Assembly: GCA_030035585.1 (NCBI GenBank)
Contig: CM057472.1
Span: forward strand, 94,423,601-94,487,600
Direction: 5' to 3'
Source: Dugong dugon
Lineage: Eukaryota; Chordata; Mammalia; Sirenia; Dugongidae
DNA length: 64,000 bases
A program made the translations under genes and the position numbers. The notes under the pieces are model-generated. The model was not told the origin of the DNA, made no database searches, and saw only the letters and a program-made list of their open reading frames with translations. Shown piece after piece: positions 33,857 to 44,751 of the stretch. Numbering within the stretch: position 1 is the stretch's first letter; the number at the start of each line of letters is the position of its first letter.

Positions 33857-35617
33857 TTGTTGTTGTTAGGTCGTGTCGGTTCCAACTCATAACGACCCTC
33901 TGAACCACAGAACGAAACACTGCCTGGTCCTGTGCCATGCTCATAATCGTTGTTGTGCTTGAGCCCATTGTTGTTGCCACTGTGACAATCCATCTCGTTG
34001 AGGGTCTTCCTCTTTTTCACTGACCTTCTACTTTACCAAGCTTGATGTCCTTCTCTAGGGACTGATCTCTCCTGACAACATGTCCAAAGTATGTAAGACA
34101 TAGTCTCGCCATCCTTGCTTCTCAGGAGTATTCTGGTTGTACTTCATTCACAACAGATTTTTTTCATTCTTTTGACAGTCCATGATATATTCAATATTCT
34201 TCACCAACACCACAATTCAAAGGAGTCAATTCTTCTTTGGTCTTCCTTATTCATTGTCCAGCTTTTGCATGCGTATAAGGCAATTGAAAATACCATAGCT
34301 TGCGTCAGGTGCACCTTAGTCTTCAAGGTGACATCTTTGCTTTTCAACACTTTAAAGAGGTCTTTTGCAGCAGATTTGCCCAATGCAATGCGTTTTTTGA
34401 TTTCTTGACTGCTGCTTCTATGGGCATTGAACTCTGAATCCAAGTAAAATGAAATCCTTGACAACTTCAATCTTTTCTCCTTTTATCATGATGTTGCTTA
34501 TTGGTCCACTTGTAAGGATTTTTCTTTTCTTCATGTTGAGGTGTTATCCATAGTGAAGACTGTGGTCTTTGATCTTCATCAGTAAGTGCTTCAAGTCCTC
34601 TTCACTTTGAGCAAGCAATGTTGTGTCATCTGCATAGTGCAGGTTGTTAATGATTCTTCCTCCAATCCTGATGCCCCGATCTTCTTCATTTTGTCTAGCT
34701 TCTCGGATTATTTGCTCAGCATACAGATTCAATAGGTATGGTGAAAGGATGCATCTCTGACGCACATCCTTCCTGACTTTAAACCACGCAGTAGCCCCTT
34801 GTTCTGTCTGAGCAACTACCTCTTGCTCTATGTACAGGTTCCTCAGGAGCACGAATGAGTGTTCTGAAATTCCCATTCTTCGCAATGTTATCCATAATTT
34901 GTTATGATCCACACAGTCGAATGCCTTTGCATAGTCAATAAAACACAGGTAAACATCTTTCTGGTATTCTCTGCTTTCAGCCAGGATCCATCTGACATCA
35001 GCAATGATATCCCTGGTTCCACATCCTCTTCTGAATCTAGCCTGAATTTCTGGCAGTTCCCTGTCCCTATACTGCTGCAGCTGCTTTTGAGTGATCTTCA
35101 GCAAAATTTTACTTGTGTGCGATATTAATGATACTGTTCAATAATTTCTGCATTCAATTGGATCACCTTTCTTGGGAATAAGTATAAGTATGGATCTCTT
35201 CTAGTTGGTTGGCCAGGTAGCTATCTTCTAAATTTCTTGGCATAGACAAGTGGGCACTTCCAGCTCTGCATCTGTTTGTTGAAACATCTCAGTTGAAATT
35301 GTGTCAATTCGTGGAGCCTTTTTTTTTTTTGCCAGTGCCTTCACTGCAGCTTGGACGTCTTCCTTCAGTACCATCGGTTCCTGATCATATGCTACCTCTT
35401 GAAATGTTTGAACATCAACCAGTTCTTTTTGGTATAATGGTTTTATGTATTCTGTCTTCTTTTGATGCTTCCTGCAACTTATTTAGTATTTTCCCCATGG
35501 AATCCATCACTACTGCAACTTGAGGCTTGAATTTTTTCTTCAGGTCTTTCAGCTTGAGAAATGCTGAGCATATTCTTCTCTTTTGGCTGTCTATCTCCAG
35601 CTCTTTGCACATGTCAT
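33857..35617 (-). mobile_element. RTE (BovB-like) LINE, 1.76 kb, with 8 bp target duplication
   Basis: Perfect flanks TATATTAG lie at 33849-33856 and 35618-35625. The 3' tail is GTTGTTGTTGTTAGG on plus at the left. The copy is 5' truncated upstream of the RT domain (no endonuclease) and ends at the right near the linker region. It contains a 186-codon open RT segment. It is the longest uninterrupted RTE copy here. Confidence 0.93.
34544..35104 (-). pseudogene. RTE reverse-transcriptase remnant, 186 codons
   Basis: This is a central RT domain fragment. Motif A is FIDYAKAFD at residues 55-63, with the catalytic Asp. Motif C is YADD at 157-160, with the Asp pair. At residues 115-118 the usual RQGC of motif B reads RQRC, so the conserved Gly is replaced by Arg. 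The frame ends just after residue 186 by a nonsense change within what is normally a continuous coding stretch. In an intact RTE this protein would reverse transcribe LINE and SINE RNA at the nicked target. This copy cannot be functional. Confidence 0.9.
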
Positions 35618-35654
35618 TATATTAGTGGACAATACTATAGTTCACAATGTAGTT

Positions 35655-35775
35655 TTGCAACCATTACAGGTTTATTTAATAACTAGGTATTGAACACCTT
35701 CTGTGTGCCTGGCACATAGTTCTTGGGATAGAGTGACAGCAAAAATCTCTGTCCTCATGAACTGTACATTCTAGA
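35655..35775 (-). repeat. L2/MIR-type 3' fragment
   Basis: AATAACTAGGTATTGAACAC, then TTCTGTGTGCCTGGCACATA, then CTCTGTCCTCATGAACTGTA is the common old LINE/SINE wording. Confidence 0.65.
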
Positions 35776-36212
35776 ACATCATCTCATTTGAGACACACAA
35801 ATAATTCTATTAAGTTCCTTCTTTTGGGGGACATGACTTAAACCCAGATATTTTAATCTAAAAATTGTGTGCTTTCTATTGGAACAAGTTGCTTTTCTGA
35901 CAAAAATCTTATTAATGAAAAAGAATAACACAATTATATCAACCATGGCAAATTCCCTACTGTACACTAGGAAACATACAAGTATATTAATAAACTTAGT
36001 AAAAGGGTAAGTGGTTTTGGGGAGCTATATCATTAATTTAAGATGTAAATTCGAGCATTATGTGAAGGTACTCAGGAAGGGGCCAAGTAATAGTAATTCT
36101 TTATAGTATCTGTAGAATATTTACAGTCTATTTACAGTATATTTACACTGCCAAATACTTGTAATTAATTTTGCTTATCTCTACTCTAAATTTAAACGGG
36201 GATAGCACGTAA
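35776..36212. other. Unique AT-rich sequence
   Basis: No supported gene or repeat. Confidence 0.4.
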
Positions 36213-36217
36213 GAAAG

Positions 36218-36720
36218 TGTCTTAGTCATCTAGCGCTGCTATAACAGATATACCACAAGTGGATGACTTTAACAAAGAGAAATTTATTCTCTCACAGTCT
36301 AGTATGCTATAAGTCTAAATTCAGGTCATCAGCTCCAGGGGAAGACTTTCTTTATCGGCTCTGGAGGAAGGTCCGTGTCATCAATCATCCCTTGGTGGGG
36401 AGCTTCTCTGCACAGGAACCTCAGGTCCAAAGGACACTCTCTTCTCCCGGCATTGCTTTCTTGGTGGTATGAGGTTCCCATGTCTCTCTGCTCACTTCTT
36501 TTTTATATCTCAAAAGAGATTGGCTTAAGACACTATCTAATCTTGTAGACCTCATCAATATAACTGCTGCTAATCCATCTTATTATGTCATAGTGATAGA
36601 ATTTACAACACACAGGGAAATCACATCAAATGACAAAATGGTAGACAATCATACAATACTGGGAATCATGACCCAGCTTAGTTGACAGATATTTTTGGGG
36701 ACACAATTGAATCCATGACA
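36218..36720 (-). mobile_element. Solo LTR with perfect 5 bp target duplication
   Basis: The ends are TGTCTTAG and CCATGACA. The flanks GAAAG lie at 36213-36217 and 36721-36725. On minus it carries AATAAA and a TATA-like element. It is collinear with 10598-11058 and 43957-44462. This is a lineage-type LTR without internal sequence. Confidence 0.93.
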
Positions 36721-36725
36721 GAAAG

Positions 36726-37520
36726 ATTTTCTGTTTCCCATTACATTTAAACATTGGTTAGTCCCCACCTGAGTGCAAATACTTTCTAAACCAAAGTTAC
36801 AGGTATTATAGCTTTCCTTTACCTTAATAAACATTGATATTTTGCATTGGATTTAATTTTAAACTTTTTTCAAATATTTATCATGTTAGATACACTTTGC
36901 AAAATAAAAGTTAACTAGCAATCTCTAGCCTATTACTAATTTATTCTGACCCATAGTACATTAAGAGTCATGTTCTATCTTACAGTTGGCTCAGCTTGAG
37001 AGATTTATTTGGGCTTTCTGACTAACTTTGTACATAAATTATTTGGATATGAGCTAACTAGTTCAGTGGATATGGTGTTCTTAAACTCTTATAGTATTAG
37101 GTTTTATCTGAATTTTACGAGAAGCAAAGCCCATATGATTGTGTTGAGATGAGTCATTCTCAACATGGGTAGTTTTTTGGCTCACTTTCCCCCCACTAAT
37201 GTTTCCAGCCTTTGCTATGCTTTTATTTTTAAAGCTGAAATCATTACTTTAGTTAGAGTTGCCAGATTAGCATAAGTATTTAGTTTCTAACAACCCAGAA
37301 TCTATAACAGGAATGTGTTTTAAAAGAAAAAGACTATGACCACAGATTAAATGGAGATAAGGTAGTAGAAAGGGGAAAATACAACCCAAACAATGTGTAA
37401 ATGAGCAGGAAACGTAACAAGGACTCCAAGTCACTAACAATCCACATGTTCATTTAGAAAACTTGTTAAACTAAAAGTGAAAACTTTTTTAGGAAAACTA
37501 TCCCTTCACTTTTATACCTT
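36726..37520. other. Repeat-poor AT-rich sequence
   Basis: No supported gene or repeat. Confidence 0.4.
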
Positions 37521-37526
37521 GACAAA

Positions 37527-37609
37527 TTTACAGTGCTTAAGAATACTCTTGGGTTGGGTGAAAGAGCATAGCTTTCCTCCAACTGAAGAGTATTCTTAAG
37601 CACTGTAAA
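37527..37609. repeat. Perfect 24 bp-arm inverted repeat (hairpin)
   Basis: The arms at 37527-37550 and 37586-37609 are exact reverse complements. The left arm begins TTTACAGTGCTTAAGAATAC. A 35 nt centre contains partly complementary GGGTTGGG and CCTCCAAC, which would extend the stem. Its length of about 83 nt and the unpaired centre resemble a pre-miRNA or a short MITE. I recognise neither. Confidence 0.85.
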
Positions 37610-37865
37610 CCTGAGAGAACTTTCCTTTATGTTGCAGGGTTCTAAGTTGGAATAGAGTCATGTATCAAAAAGAATTGGTAGACACTGAACCATTTCAGGA
37701 GGTAGCATAAGATCAAGAACTGACGGTAGGAAGGAAGGAAGAGGTCCAAGCTGCACTGAAGACATTGATGAAAAATAAGGCCCCAGAAATTAATAAATAC
37801 CAATTGAGATGTTTCAACAAACAGATGCAGTGCTGGAAGTGCTCACTCATCTATGCTAAGAGATT

Positions 37866-38702
37866 TTGAAGAGAGCTACCTGGCCAACCAACTGGAAGAG
37901 ATTCGTATTTGTAGTCATTCCAAAGAAAGAAGATCGAACAGAGTGCAGAAGTTATGGAACAATAATATCATTAATATCATACATAAGTAAAGTTTTGCTG
38001 AAGACCTTTCAAAAGCAGTTACAACAGAGTACTTCTATATGGAACTGCCAGAAATTCAACCTGGATTTAGAGGAGTATGTATAATGAGGGATATCATTGC
38101 TGATGTCAGATGGATCATGGCAGAAAGCAGAGAATAACAGAAAAATGTTTACCTGTGTTTTATCGACTATGCAAAGGCATTCTACTGTGTGGATCATAAC
38201 AAATTATGAATAACATTGCGAAGAACAGGAACTCCCGAACACTTAATTGTGATTCTGAGAAAGCTACACTTAAACCAAGAGGTAGTTGTTCAAACAGAAC
38301 AAGGGGATACGGAGTGGTTTAAAGTCCGGAAAGGTATGTGTCAGAGTTGTATCATTTCACCATACTTGTTCAATCTGTACGCTGAGCAAATAATCTGAGA
38401 AGTTGGACTATATGAAGAAGAATGTGGCCAGGACTGGAGGAAGACTCAACAACCTGCATTATGCAGATGACACAACCTTGCTTGCTCAAAGTGAAGAGGA
38501 GTTGAAGCACTTACTGATGAAGATCAAAGACTGCAGCCTTCAGTATGGATTACACCCCAACATGAAGGAAACAAAAATCCTCACAAGTGGACCAATAAGC
38601 AACATTGTGATAAAAGGAGAAAAGATTGAAGTTGTCAAGGATTTCATTTTACTTGGATTCAGAGTCAATGCCCATGGAAGCAGCAGTCAAGAAATCAAAT
38701 GA
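37866..38702 (+). pseudogene. RTE reverse-transcriptase remnant, three frames
   Basis: The RT domain is spread over three open segments. 37866-38084 holds WPTNWKRF and VIPKKEDRTECRSYGTI, the RT entry region. 38216-38398 holds EWFKVRKGM and ISPYLFNLYAEQII, then a nonsense codon where Arg is normal. 38403-38702 holds HYADDTTLLAQSEEEL with the catalytic Asp pair, then GPISN. Frameshifts and stops make it inactive. Confidence 0.88.
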
Positions 38703-38785
38703 CGTATTGCACTGGGCAAATCTGCTCGTAAAGAACTTTTTAAAGTGTTAAAAAGCAAAGATATCACTTTGAGGACTGAGGTGGG

Positions 38786-39411
38786 TGTCTTAGGCTGGGT
38801 TCTCTAGAGAAGCAAAACCAGTAAAGCACATAAATATATATAGAGGGAGATTTATATCAAGGAAATAGCTCACACAATTGTAGAGGCTAAAACGTCCCAA
38901 GTCCACAGATCAGGGTAGGGGCCTCTCCCAGTTCATGTAGTCGCAGAAGCTGGTGAACCCAAGGTCAGCAGGTCGGAGAGGGGCTCCAGCTCACAGGCTG
39001 TGAAGGTGAATGAATTCCAAGGTCAGCAGAAAAGACAGCAAGGTTTCTCCTGATTCACGTAGCTGCAGGGGCTGGCGAACCCAAGGTCGGCAGGTCAGGG
39101 AACCGGACTCTTGCTGCAGGCTGAGAAGTTCGATGATTTACAAGATCAACAAGTAAGCTGCTAGCTCAAGTCCCACGAACCGGAGGTGAGACAACAAAGA
39201 GGCAGCTGCTGAGTTTGGAACAAGCCAAAAACCTTGGCAAGGCAAGCAGGCGGAAAGTAACCGGCGGAAGGCAAAGAGATGAAACTGAGAGGGCGCCTCC
39301 TCCAGTACCACTCAGCAGATTCCATCATGGGGGTGACCACAACATTATACAACAGCTAAAACACTAAGAATAATGGTCTAGCCAAGCTGACATACAATCT
39401 TAACCATCACA
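38786..39411 (-). mobile_element. Solo LTR (626 bp) inside the RTE, 5 bp target duplication
   Basis: The ends are TGTCTTAGGCTGGG and ACCATCACA. The flanks GTGGG lie at 38781-38785 and 39412-39416, and the RTE sequence is continuous across the gap. The minus-strand start TGTGATGGTTAAG resembles MaLR/MLT1-type LTRs. The middle has GC-rich, internally repetitive text (GAACCCAAGGTC recurs). It differs from the 36218-type LTR except at the termini. Confidence 0.92.
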
Positions 39412-39636
39412 GTGGGCCTGACTCAAGGCTATGGTATTTTCAATTGCCTTGTATGCATGGGAAAGCTGGACAACGAATAAGGAAGATTGAAGAAGAACTG
39501 ATGCATTAGAATTATGGTGTTAGCAAAGAATATCGAATATACCATGGACTGCTAGAAGAATGAATAAAACTGTCTTGGAAGAAGTACAGCCAGAATGCTC
39601 CTTAGAAGGGAGGATGGCGAGACTCTCTCTCATGTA

Positions 39637-41965
39637 CAGGTATACCTCAGAGATATTGCAAGTTCGGTTGCAGACCACCACGATAAAGTGAGTCACACAA
39701 ATTTTTTGGTTTCCCAGTACATATAAAAGTTATGTTAACACTATACTGTCATCTACTAAGTCTGCAATAGCATTATGTCTAAAAAATTATACATATCTTA
39801 ATTAAAAAACACTTTATTGCTAAAAAATGCTAATCATCATCTGAGCCTTCAGGGAGTCTTAATCTTTTTGCTGGTGGAAGGTCTTGCCTCAGTGTTGATG
39901 GCTGCTGACTGATCAGAGCGGTGGTTGCTGAAGGCTGAGGTGGTTGTGACAATTTCTTAAAATAAGACAATAAAGTTTGCTGCATCGATTGACTCTTCTT
40001 TTCACAAAACAGTTCTCTGTAGTATGTGATGCTGTTTGACAGCATTTTACACACAGGACAACTTTCAAAACTGAAGTCAATCCTCTCAAACCCTGCTGCT
40101 GCTTTATCAACTCAGTTTGTGTAATATTCTAAATTCTTTGTTGTCATTTCAACACTGTTCACAGCATCTTCACCAGGAGTAGATTTCATCTCAAGGAATC
40201 ATTTTCTTTCCTCGTCCATAACAAGCAACTTCTCATCCGTTAAAGTTTTATCATGAGATTGCAGCAATTCAGTCACATCTTCTGACTCCACTTCTAATTC
40301 TAGTTCTCTTGCTATTTCCACCACATCTGGAGTTATTGCCCCCACTGAAGCCTTGAACCCCTCAAAGTCATCCATGAGGGGTGGAACCAACTTCTTCCAA
40401 ACTCCTGTTAATATTGTGACCTCCTCCCATGAATCATGAATGTTCTTAATGTCATCTAGAATGGTGAATCCTTTCCAGAAGGTTTTCAATTTACTTTTCC
40501 CAGATCCATCAGATGAATCCCTATCTATGGCAGCTCATGCATTTCTTAAATAATAAGACTTGAAATTTGAAATTACTCCTTGAAACATGGGTTGCAGAAT
40601 GGATGTTGTGTTAGGCATGAAAACGACATAGTCTCCTTATATACATCTCCATAAGAGCTCTTGGGTGACGGTGCATTGTCAAAGAGCAGTAATATTTTGA
40701 AAGGAATCTTTTTTTTCTGAGCAGTAGGCCTCAACAGTGGTCTTAAAATATTCAGTAAACCGTGTTATAAACAGAGGTGCTGTCATCCAGGCTTTGTTTT
40801 TCCATTTATAGAATACACGCATAATTATTAAGAGCCCGAGGAGTTTCAGAATGGTAAATGAGCATTGGCTTCAACTTAAAGCCACCAGCTGCATTAACCT
40901 CTAACAAGAGAGTCAACCTGTCCTTTGAGGCTTTAAAACCAGGCATTGACTTCTCCACTCTAACTATAAAAATCCTAGATGTCATCTTCTTCCAGTATAA
41001 GGCCATTCCGTCTACACTGAAAAGCTGTTGTTTAGTGTCGCCACCTTCATCAATTATCTTAGCTAGATCTTCTAGATAACTTGCTGCAGCTTCTACATCA
41101 GCGCTTGCTGCTTCATCTTGTACTTTTATGTTATAGAGACAACTTATTTCCTTAATCCTCATGAACCAACCTCTTCTAGCTTCAAACTTTTCTTCTGCAG
41201 CTTCTTCACTTCTCTCAGCCTTCATAGAAGTGAAAAAAGTTAGAGCCTTGCTCTGGATTAGGCTTTGGTTTATGGGAATGTTGTGGTTGGTTTGATCTTC
41301 TATCCAGACCGCTAAAACTTTCTCCATACTAGCAACAGGCTGTTTCGCCTTTTTATCATTCGTGTGTTCACTGGAGGAGAATTTTTAATTTCCTTCAAGA
41401 ACTTTTCCTTTGCATTCACAACTTGAGTAAGCGGCCTAGCTTTACACCTATCTTGGCTTTCGGCATGCTTTCTTCACTAAGCTTAATCATTTCTAGCTTT
41501 TGATTTAAAGTGAGAGAAGTGCCAATCTTCCTTTCACTTGAACACTTACACTCCATTGTAGGGTTATTAATTGACCTCATTTCAATATTGTTGTGTCTCA
41601 GGGAATAGAGAGACCCAAGGAGAGGGAGAGAGACAGGGGAACGGCCGGTCAGTGGAGCAGTCAGAACACACAACATTTATTAAGTTTGCTGTCTTATATG
41701 GATGCAGTTTGTGGTGCCCCAAAACAATTACAATAGTAACATCAAAGATCACTGATCACAGATCACCATAACAGATATAATAGTAACGAAAAGTTTGAAA
41801 TATTGTGAGAATTAGCAAAATGTGACCAGAAACACAAAGTGAGCACATGCTGTTGGAAAAATGGTGCCGATAGACTTGCTCGACACAGAGTTGCCACAAA
41901 CCTTCAATTTGTGAAAAAAAAAAAAAAGCGGACTCTGTGAAGCACAATAAAATGAGGTATACCTG
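39637..41965 (-). mobile_element. Tigger1-like (pogo/Tc1-mariner) DNA transposon, near full length
   Basis: The terminal inverted repeats are CAGGTATACCTC at 39637 and GAGGTATACCTG ending at 41965. The element is flanked by TA at 39635-39636 and 41966-41967, the hallmark target duplication of pogo/Tc1-mariner elements. The length of 2,329 bp is close to the 2.4 kb of Tigger1. The transposase reads on minus in four broken frames. The insertion sits in RTE sequence that joins perfectly on both sides. Confidence 0.95.
39830..41676 (-). pseudogene. Tigger transposase pseudogene (CENP-B-like DNA-binding and DDE parts)
   Basis: In protein order: 41416-41676 carries LTLNQKLEMIKLSEE, the N-terminal HTH start. 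40806-41327 carries the CENP-B-type second DNA-binding domain ([31 protein letters not shown]) and the start of the DDE catalytic core ([26 protein letters not shown]). In FSVDG the first catalytic Asp is kept, but a following Glu usual in the family is Gly. 40199-40489 carries [18 protein letters not shown], and 39830-40054 the C-terminal [18 protein letters not shown]. The frames are separated by shifts and stops, and the central DDE region is lost. It is non-functional. Confidence 0.92.
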
Positions 41966-42215
41966 TACTTTGGGCATGTTATTCAGGAGGACTAGTCCCT
42001 GGAGAAGGACATCATGCGTGGTAAAATAAGAGGGTCAGTGAAAAGAGAAAGACTCTCAATGAGATGGACTGACACAGTGGTTGAAACAATGGGCTCAAAC
42101 ATTGCAACAATTGTGAGATGGTGCAGGACCTGGGCAGTGTTTTCTTCTGTTGTACACAGGGTCGCTATGAGAAGGAACCAAATGGATGGCACATAACAAC
42201 AACAGGTTGTAAACA

Positions 42216-42720
42216 GAAGCCCTGGTGGTGGTGGCACAATGGTTAAGCACTAGGCTGCTAATTGAAAGGTTGGCAGTTTGAACCCACCCAGGGGAAAGAC
42301 CTCGAGATCACACTGTCAGATAGGGTGACACAAAAATTATCCCAGGGTCTTCAGAGGTGGTGCTGCCAGGGGAGGGGCCTTCAGGGGAGTAGTGTCACTA
42401 GGGTTGGTGCCACCCAACACCCAGTGAGGTAACTTGTCACATACTCCCCTTCTGTCACTTGAAAGTCAGGGTGCAGCCGGCAGGGCAATTGCGCCTACCA
42501 TTAGGCAGAGAGGAGGGTCTCTGCCTTGGCCAACAGAGACAGGAGGAGCTTTGGGGAGCCACAGGGGGTAAGGCGGTATGTAGGGTGGGCCAGAGGAGCA
42601 GGCCTCCAGAACTGGAGATCTGCTTCTGTAAAGATTACAGCCTAGAGAACCCTATGGGACAATTCTACTCGGTCACATCACATAAAGTCACTATGAGTTG
42701 AAATTGACTCGATGGCATCT
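42216..42720 (+). mobile_element. AfroSINE carrying a 302 bp foreign insert, in the RTE tail
   Basis: The head is AGCCCTGGTGGTGGTGGCAC and the tail is GAAATTGACTCGATGGCATC. Flanks AACAACAGGTTNTAAACA lie at 42198-42215 and 42721-42738 (17 of 18 identical), placing the insertion exactly at the RTE 3' tail. Normal SINE text stops after CTCGAGATC (42309) and resumes at CTGGAGATCTGCTTCTGTAA (42612). Confidence 0.9.
42310..42611. mobile_element. Unidentified GC-rich insert within an AfroSINE
   Basis: This is a 302 bp segment of clearly higher GC than its surroundings. It is bounded by near-repeats CTCGAGATC (42301-42309) and CTGGAGATC (42612-42620), which suggests a 9 bp target duplication or a template switch. 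Wording includes GTTGGTGCCACCCAACACCC and GAGGAGCTTTGGGGAGCCAC. I do not recognise the family. The plus frame across it (42459-42701) runs into SINE sequence and is not coding. Confidence 0.6.
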
Positions 42721-42929
42721 AACAACAGGTTATAAACAATATCAGATTTTAAGATGAGAATTTACACATTCACATATCAGAAAGACAGGTCTAATTTTTG
42801 AATATGTTGACATTCTGGAACCTTGCAGAATACCATTTAAAATCACACATAATAAAAGACTTTACCAACCCATGCAATGTTTGATATCAGGGCATTGTGC
42901 CCTGGGCAGAACATAAGATGGTTTTCCAG

Positions 42930-43600
42930 TCAGGGTCCAGTTAGGAGGAAGAAGCTCCCCTAGTTATTTTAATAGAAGATTTTCATATAAAGGACAGTCC
43001 ACCAGGTATTACAGAAATGAAAAGACAAGAGGGGACACCATGGAGTCTCAAAAGTAATACTTCAGGAAGTAGTTATCATCGTTAGGGTTCAAGAAACAAA
43101 TGGAAGAAGGTGTATTATTAAGTTCTATTAAAATTTAGAAATTTGGAGGAGGGTCTTGGAAAGGTTACACCCATGCCTCTGAGGAGGAGGCCCTGCCTGT
43201 CCGGTGCCCTTGCTTCAGGAGCTCAAGGGAGGGACCCTGTGGAGTTGGGACCTAGGATAGCTGATTCTGATCTAGCCGAGACTAGTTCAGAGGACTCTTA
43301 GAAACTCTTTCTAGGATGTGGAAAAACTGTAAACTGGAGCCAATCACAGCTGTTGGACCTACTGTTGCTGCCAGTGGAAAGAGCTATTTCAAGGGTGATG
43401 CTGATAAGAACAACAGATAAGAACATGTCCCTTCCTCCTCTTCGTATCTTCCGGTCTCTCTCTAGTGCCCCCTATTGACAGTCCAACAAAAGCCATCTGG
43501 CCAAAGAGAAATGTGGTTTGCCCCAGAATCACAAGGCAGAATACAGAGAGAAGAGTGGTTTGAAGTTAAGAGAGACAAAAGCTTAATAAGTGGACTAGAA
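42930..43600. repeat. Possible old interspersed repeat, family unknown
   Basis: The stretch from CAGGGTCCAGTTAGGAGGAA, through TATTTTAATAGAAGATTTTC, to AGTGCCCCCTATTGAC and AAGCCATCTGGC has the feel of a mammalian LTR or LINE untranslated region that I have seen dispersed. I cannot name it and give it low confidence. Confidence 0.4.
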
Positions 43601-43689
43601 GCAAAACAACCTTTACTGATTTGTCAGTCACATATCATTTCTGTTTACAAACCTATGGTTGTCATTTTATAACAAAGAAGTCACTATTA

Positions 43690-43815
43690 GTAATTGCTAA
43701 CATTTAATAGCAATTATAAACTGTTAGACTCTGCTAAGTGTTATTTATTTGCTGCCTTATTTAGTTATTTAATTGTCAAACCATCTTATGAGACAAGAAT
43801 CATCATTAACCATGA
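43690..43815 (-). repeat. MIR-like fragment
   Basis: GCTAACATTTAATAG, then TAGACTCTGCTAAGTGTTAT, then CTTATGAGACAAGAATCATC is the antisense MIR order. Confidence 0.55.
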
Positions 43816-43956
43816 ACAGAGTTAAACAAAGTGAAACAAATCATGGACTTCAAGATGAAATTATTTTAAGCCATCATTTTGCCCAGCCCTTCTTCTATAA
43901 GCAAATCATCTTAAAACTAATGCTATCTACCTCTGAAATATTTCTCTAAATCACTT

Positions 43957-44462
43957 TGTCTTAGTCAACTAGTTCTGCAATAACAGAAATATCACAAGTG
44001 AGTGGCTTTAACAGAGAGAAATTTATTCTCTCACAGTCTAATAGACTACAAGTCCAAATTCAGGGCATCTGTTCCAGGGGAAGGCTTTCTCTGTTGGCTC
44101 TGTAGGAAGGTCCGTGTCATCAATCTTCCCTTGGTCTAGGAGATTCTCTGCGCAGGAACCTCAGGTCCTAAGGACACACTCTGCTCCCGGCATTGCTTTC
44201 TTGGTGCTGTGAAGTTCCCGTGTCTCTCTGCTCACTTCTCTCTTTTATATCTCAAAAGAGATTGACTTAAGACACTGTCTAATCTTATAGATCTAATCAA
44301 TATAATTGCCACTAATCCATCTTATTACATCAAAGTAATAGAACATACAACACACAGGAAATCACATCAGATGGAAAAATAGTAGACAATCATACAATAG
44401 TAAGAATCATGACCTAGGCAAGTTGACAGATATTTTTGGGGGACATAATTCAATCCATGACA
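43957..44462 (-). mobile_element. Solo LTR, same family as 36218-36720
   Basis: The ends are TGTCTTAG and CCATGACA. The length of 506 bp equals its sister at 36218 (503 bp), with the same TATA-like and AATAAA placement on minus. The flanks CACTT/TACCT match only in part, so the target duplication has decayed or the ends have shifted. Confidence 0.9.
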
Positions 44463-44751
44463 TACCTGCAGCTAGTAGGAAAGCCAGAAGGATTTAAAGA
44501 GTTCCATTACTGAGATATAAGCCACAGCTCTGTGTAAACATCATAGACTTTTCTCTTAGTCACAGTTTGAGAAAAGATGGCAATATTTAAAGGGAAATAA
44601 AAGTTTGCTGGAGACTTGAATTGATTTTCCTTAGAAGCATGTTGATTAAAATATGCTCTTTTTTAATTTTAAACCATGAGGATGAGGATAGATTTAATAA
44701 GTCTTCTCAGCTGAAAATGAAGAAAAGAAAAATCATTGAGGTTTTAACCAA

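Larger units (their letters stand above)
37638..42207 (+). mobile_element. RTE (BovB-like) LINE interrupted by an LTR and a Tigger
   Basis: RTE sequence occupies 37638-38785, 39412-39636 and 41966-42207, in collinear order. It is 5' truncated, so it lacks the endonuclease, and begins just after the hairpin. The RT core with YADD is visible at 38403-38702. The 3' tail ends GGCACATAACAACAACA. After removal of the two insertions the element would be about 1.6 kb. The reading frame is broken in many places. Confidence 0.93.

Noticed and set aside
39830-41676. A domesticated Tigger transposase gene
   Set aside because: The frame is broken at several places, the central DDE region is missing and the element keeps its terminal repeats and TA flanks. 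It is an ordinary dead transposon.
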